The notes under the pieces were generated by a model. It was given only the letters and a program-made list of their open reading frames with translations. It did no database searches and was not told the DNA's origin. Source: Anaerobutyricum stercoris (GTDB taxonomy: Bacteria; Bacillota; Clostridia; Lachnospirales; Lachnospiraceae). Taken from it: a stretch of 26,766 bases of DNA. Below are positions 24,589-26,766 of the stretch, in pieces (the stretch's first letter is position 1; the number at the start of each line of letters is the position of its first letter). The translations under genes were made by a program, and so were the position numbers. The stretch is from the NCBI GenBank assembly GCA_019116455.1, contig DXBR01000076.1, positions 1 through 26,766 of the forward strand, read 5' to 3'.

Positions 24589-24843
24589 TTACAAATGAAC
24601 AACTCCATCAAGTACATCGAAGAGCTGTGCTCTTATGGTTTGTAAAAATGTATCCTCTGTCTGAGTTTGAAGATTCCAATTTAAAGTATATCTGTATGGA
24701 ATACCGTTAATGATTGCACTGAATTCACAAACCCTAGAATGATTTTCCGAATAGTCAAGTTTGAAATCAAAATCATCTGTAATACATCCCAATATATCTC
24801 CAAACTGCTCTTTAATGAGCGAAATTTCTTCGTGTATGTTCAT
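24589..24843 (-). CDS. Hypothetical protein of the integrative element
   Basis: 84 residues, unrecognised. It is acidic, starting MNIHEEISLIKEQFGDILG, with a beta-rich middle (EFSAIINGIPYRYTLNWNL) and no membrane segment or motif. AGGAGG lies 7-8 bases before the ATG. It follows the 303-residue gene by 11 bases and is followed by a strong terminator, so the two form a unit. A small cytoplasmic partner of the upstream protein is one possibility. The coding call rests on the ribosome binding site, coupling and terminator. Confidence 0.7.
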   Translation of the reverse strand: MNIHEEISLIKEQFGDILGCITDDFDFKLDYSENHSRVCEFSAIINGIPYRYTLNWNLQTQTEDTFLQTIRAQLFDVLDGVVHL

Positions 24844-24854
24844 TCCATTTCCTC

Positions 24855-25766
24855 CTACTCTGTTACTGGGTATAAGACGATATCTGCAGGCTCTATGCCT
24901 TCAATTTCAGCGATTTCTTTTCTTATACCCTCAAGACTATAAAAATGGCAATATGTTCTATATCCAGAGATTTCATCTGGACTGGAAGGAATATAATCTT
25001 CATCATGGATGATCCATTCAGTCCCCTCGTTGAAATATTCCATAGAGAAGTTTTCTAATGACTTATCCGTCCACTGGTTTACCGGGTAATAGATCGTATT
25101 CCAATCAGATTGACCAGATCCACGAATCGTCATGTAATCCCATGGCTCCCCTTCCACGATAGCGAGAAGACTGCAGATGATCTTATCATTATCTGCTCTT
25201 GCATAATCGAAAGACCGGATTAAACTTTTAATGGAGTTTAATTCCTCAACGGAGTATGATTCTCCTCCCTTTTTTGGTAAATTGCAGGTAATATCCGTGT
25301 ATTCCCATAATTCACCATCATCTAAGGCATCTTTTACACGAGAGAAAGAATCCGTCAGGTGTTCCTTGTAATGTGAGTTTCCGGACACGACAATATTGTC
25401 TGGAAAGCAGAGTTCATCATAATATAGTGGAGACTCCTGAAGATCCAGTGATACTTGCTTCGCATACACTTTTCCACCATATCCATGTTCTTCTAGCCAC
25501 AGCTGGAAATCTTCTGCGGATAACAGGAATTTCATATAATCTTTATCCTTGTATTCCGCATCCATAAATTCGTCAAAACAGGCCCACAGGGAACCATTCC
25601 AAAAGCCATGCTCTTCCACATATTTTGAAAAAGATTTGTTGTAATCATGGGCCTTATCCCAATCTGCGACTGTTTCTGAAATGTCATCCATGGTAATGCC
25701 ATGGGTCAACATCCAATGCATTTGGTATCTGAGATAAGCCTTTTCATGTAAATCATTTGCTTTCAT
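24855..25766 (-). CDS. Hypothetical acidic protein of the integrative element
   Basis: 303 residues, unrecognised. It is rich in Asp, Glu, Tyr and Trp and poor in basic residues, with no signal or membrane helix. The N-terminal ~90 residues are helical (LHEKAYLRYQMHWML, then SFSKYVEEHGFWNGSLWACFDEFMDAEY). The C-terminal half is mixed, including RGSGQSDWNTIYYPV and TEWIIHDEDYIP. AAGGAGG lies 8 bases before the ATG. It leads the two-gene unit with the 84-residue gene. The acidity recalls DNA-mimic anti-restriction proteins of mobile elements, but no ArdA-type signature is present, so this is only a possibility. Confidence 0.75.
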   Translation of the reverse strand: MKANDLHEKAYLRYQMHWMLTHGITMDDISETVADWDKAHDYNKSFSKYVEEHGFWNGSLWACFDEFMDAEYKDKDYMKFLLSAEDFQLWLEEHGYGGKVYAKQVSLDLQESPLYYDELCFPDNIVVSGNSHYKEHLTDSFSRVKDALDDGELWEYTDITCNLPKKGGESYSVEELNSIKSLIRSFDYARADNDKIICSLLAIVEGEPWDYMTIRGSGQSDWNTIYYPVNQWTDKSLENFSMEYFNEGTEWIIHDEDYIPSSPDEISGYRTYCHFYSLEGIRKEIAEIEGIEPADIVLYPVTE

Positions 25767-25834
25767 AATATTTGCCTCCTTGATTTATGATTTTTTTTAT
25801 GAACTCAATATGTCTGGAGAAAAATTAATTTATC

Positions 25835-25864
25835 AAAAAAAAGAGCGCTCAAAAATAAGCGCTC
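25835..25864 (-). terminator. Intrinsic terminator of the XpaC-like gene
   Basis: On the minus strand a GAGCGCT/AGCGCTC stem (25843-25849 with 25858-25864), an 8-base loop and a run of eight T follow the stop of the gene at 25877 by a few bases. Confidence 0.85.
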
Positions 25865-25876
25865 AAAGTTGTCTTA

Positions 25877-26479
25877 TCACATAAACCCATCCATCGTCAT
25901 TTTGGTTCTGATAGCCTTGATTTCTGACAGAACAGGGAGAATGGATTCATCCTGTTGATCATGTAAGTGTTTTTCAATAGCATTTTTAAAATCATTGATA
26001 ATGAATGTGATCTCTGAACATATTTTATTTGATACATTTGTTTGCACAGGCTGATTAGTTAACGCAACATATTTTTTCACCAAATCAATGATTTCCGGGA
26101 CATAACAATCAAGAATCGTTTCATCTGAAGATGTTATATTCGGATATGCAGTATAAATAGCAGCCAGCAAAGAATTGATTTCTTTTATCGTATGTACGAA
26201 TTCCTCATTCTTGATATTTTCTGTTGGGATAGAATATTCTTGTTCGCATCGCTCTTTAAACCGTTTAGAGATAGCCTCTTCTTTAATTTGTTTGGATAAC
26301 CTCTTATAATCTTTACTTACATCTTTTCCAGTGATTTTGCTTAAAACAGATATCCATTGACGGTCTGAACCCCAAAAAGGTTCCGAATCCCGAGTAACCT
26401 TTATAGCCCAGATAATGCCAAAAACACAAAGTATTATGAGACTAAAGTAACAAATTATAAAAAAAAGTTCAGCGCTCAT
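25877..26479 (-). CDS. Membrane protein with XpaC-like C-terminal domain
   Basis: 200 residues. One N-terminal membrane helix (about 3-27) is followed by a charged, helical cytoplasmic part. The last ~95 residues (DCYVPEIIDLVKKYVALTNQPV, then INDFKNAIEKHL and LSEIKAIRTKMTMDGF) resemble the C-terminal region of the XpaC family (5-bromo-4-chloroindolyl phosphate hydrolysis proteins), often linked to TelA-like toxic-anion resistance proteins. This match is by pattern only. AGGAGG is about 8 bases before the ATG. It has its own terminator and lies in the element, so it may be cargo rather than a host gene. Confidence 0.6.
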   Translation of the reverse strand: MSAELFFIICYFSLIILCVFGIIWAIKVTRDSEPFWGSDRQWISVLSKITGKDVSKDYKRLSKQIKEEAISKRFKERCEQEYSIPTENIKNEEFVHTIKEINSLLAAIYTAYPNITSSDETILDCYVPEIIDLVKKYVALTNQPVQTNVSNKICSEITFIINDFKNAIEKHLHDQQDESILPVLSEIKAIRTKMTMDGFM

Positions 26480-26598
26480 ATAATTATCCTCCTTTTTATT
26501 ACTGTTTTTTCTTTTCTAATATATAAAAAACAAAAATTATTTTTCTGTTTCCTTACCATATTTTTTATGAAAAAAATCAAAACAAGGAGGATAAAAAC

Positions 26599-26688
26599 AT
26601 GACAATGGAAAAAGCATTGATACTGAATGGGTATAATATAGTGGCTCAGTTGTCAAGACAAAAATCTAAGATTTTTATAATGAACTGA
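26599..26688 (+). CDS. Small 29-codon ORF with strong ribosome binding site (leader peptide or broken gene start)
   Basis: AAGGAGG (26584-26590) lies 8 bases before an ATG that opens 29 codons ending in TGA. It begins MTMEKALILNGYNIVAQL. It is the only gene of the element seen on the plus strand, after a 119-bp A+T-rich divergent spacer. It does not match a family I know. It could be a leader peptide, a real microprotein, or a gene start cut by a frameshift. Confidence 0.4.
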   Translation: MTMEKALILNGYNIVAQLSRQKSKIFIMN

Positions 26689-26689
26689 T

Positions 26690-26766
26690 ATGGTGGATAA
26701 GTTACAGGGAGCAGGTGTAGGATGGCGGAATACTCCCATTCCCATATATGCTAAGCTACATAGGGC
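26690..26766 (+). CDS. Partial ORF at the window edge
   Basis: An ATG one base after the stop of the small ORF opens a frame (MVDKLQGAGVGWRNTPIPIY...) that stays open to the end of the window, about 25 codons. No separate ribosome binding site is seen, so it would rely on coupling. Function unknown; coding status uncertain. Confidence 0.3.
   Translation, partial: MVDKLQGAGVGWRNTPIPIYAKLHR

Larger units (their letters stand above)
22790..26766. mobile_element. Left part of an integrative (conjugative-type) element, runs off the window
   Basis: A Tn916-type integrase and excisionase are next to arm-type repeats, and all genes from here to the window end are visibly more A+T rich than the host genes to the left and have no housekeeping function. 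The left boundary is placed between the phosphatase promoter (22743) and the Int repeats (22821). The exact att core cannot be fixed without the right end. Whether it is conjugative or only mobilisable is not visible here. Confidence 0.75.

Noticed and set aside
26480..26598. Possible RNA gene in the A+T-rich divergent spacer
   Set aside because: No stable hairpin or conserved RNA motif was visible; it probably holds only promoters.

Overview
The window looks like chromosomal DNA of a Gram-positive Clostridia bacterium, most likely Lachnospiraceae. Reasons: AGGAGG-type ribosome binding sites before almost every gene, extended -10 (TGnTATAAT-like) promoters, a lipobox substrate-binding protein, a Gram-positive MacB-type fused ABC protein, and a Tn916-type Int/Xis pair. 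The species cannot be named from this sequence alone.

Layout. 1-5 kb: the 3' end of a CoA-disulfide-reductase-like flavoenzyme with a rhodanese domain, convergent with a Crp/Fnr regulator (their stop codons overlap); a chromosomal Xer-like tyrosine recombinase; a TtcA-like tRNA thiolase; and a membrane-anchored GHL10 glycoside-hydrolase-like protein. 5-8.4 kb, minus strand: DgkA/UdpK-type kinase, phasin-like protein, UbiB/ABC1 kinase-like protein and a nitroreductase, probably a membrane-lipid or quinone related cluster. 8.6-17.4 kb: the most unusual region. A minus-strand operon encodes a beta-propeller-fused solute-binding lipoprotein, two sugar-importer permeases, a HlyD/RND-type adaptor and an orphan MacB-like membrane protein, with no ATPase. 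Divergent from it is an OmpR-type response regulator and its sensor kinase. The 161 bp between them holds five copies of TAGAGA arranged mirror-symmetrically, each array 9 bp from an extended -10 box, so both operons are probably driven by the same regulator. 17.4-22.7 kb, minus strand: a low-molecular-weight tyrosine phosphatase, a 1188-residue ABC ATPase/permease with three exact-period 64-residue extracellular repeats, and a GH172 (DUF2961) enzyme. About 22.8 kb to the end: the left end of an A+T-rich integrative element, with Int, Xis, Int arm-type repeats and cargo of unknown function. The element runs off the window.

The best candidate for an undescribed system is the 8.6-17.4 kb locus, interpreted as a two-component-controlled envelope system built from importer and exporter parts. 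Its function is inference; the gene order and the promoter architecture are visible in the sequence. No rRNA, tRNA, CRISPR array or riboswitch was found.
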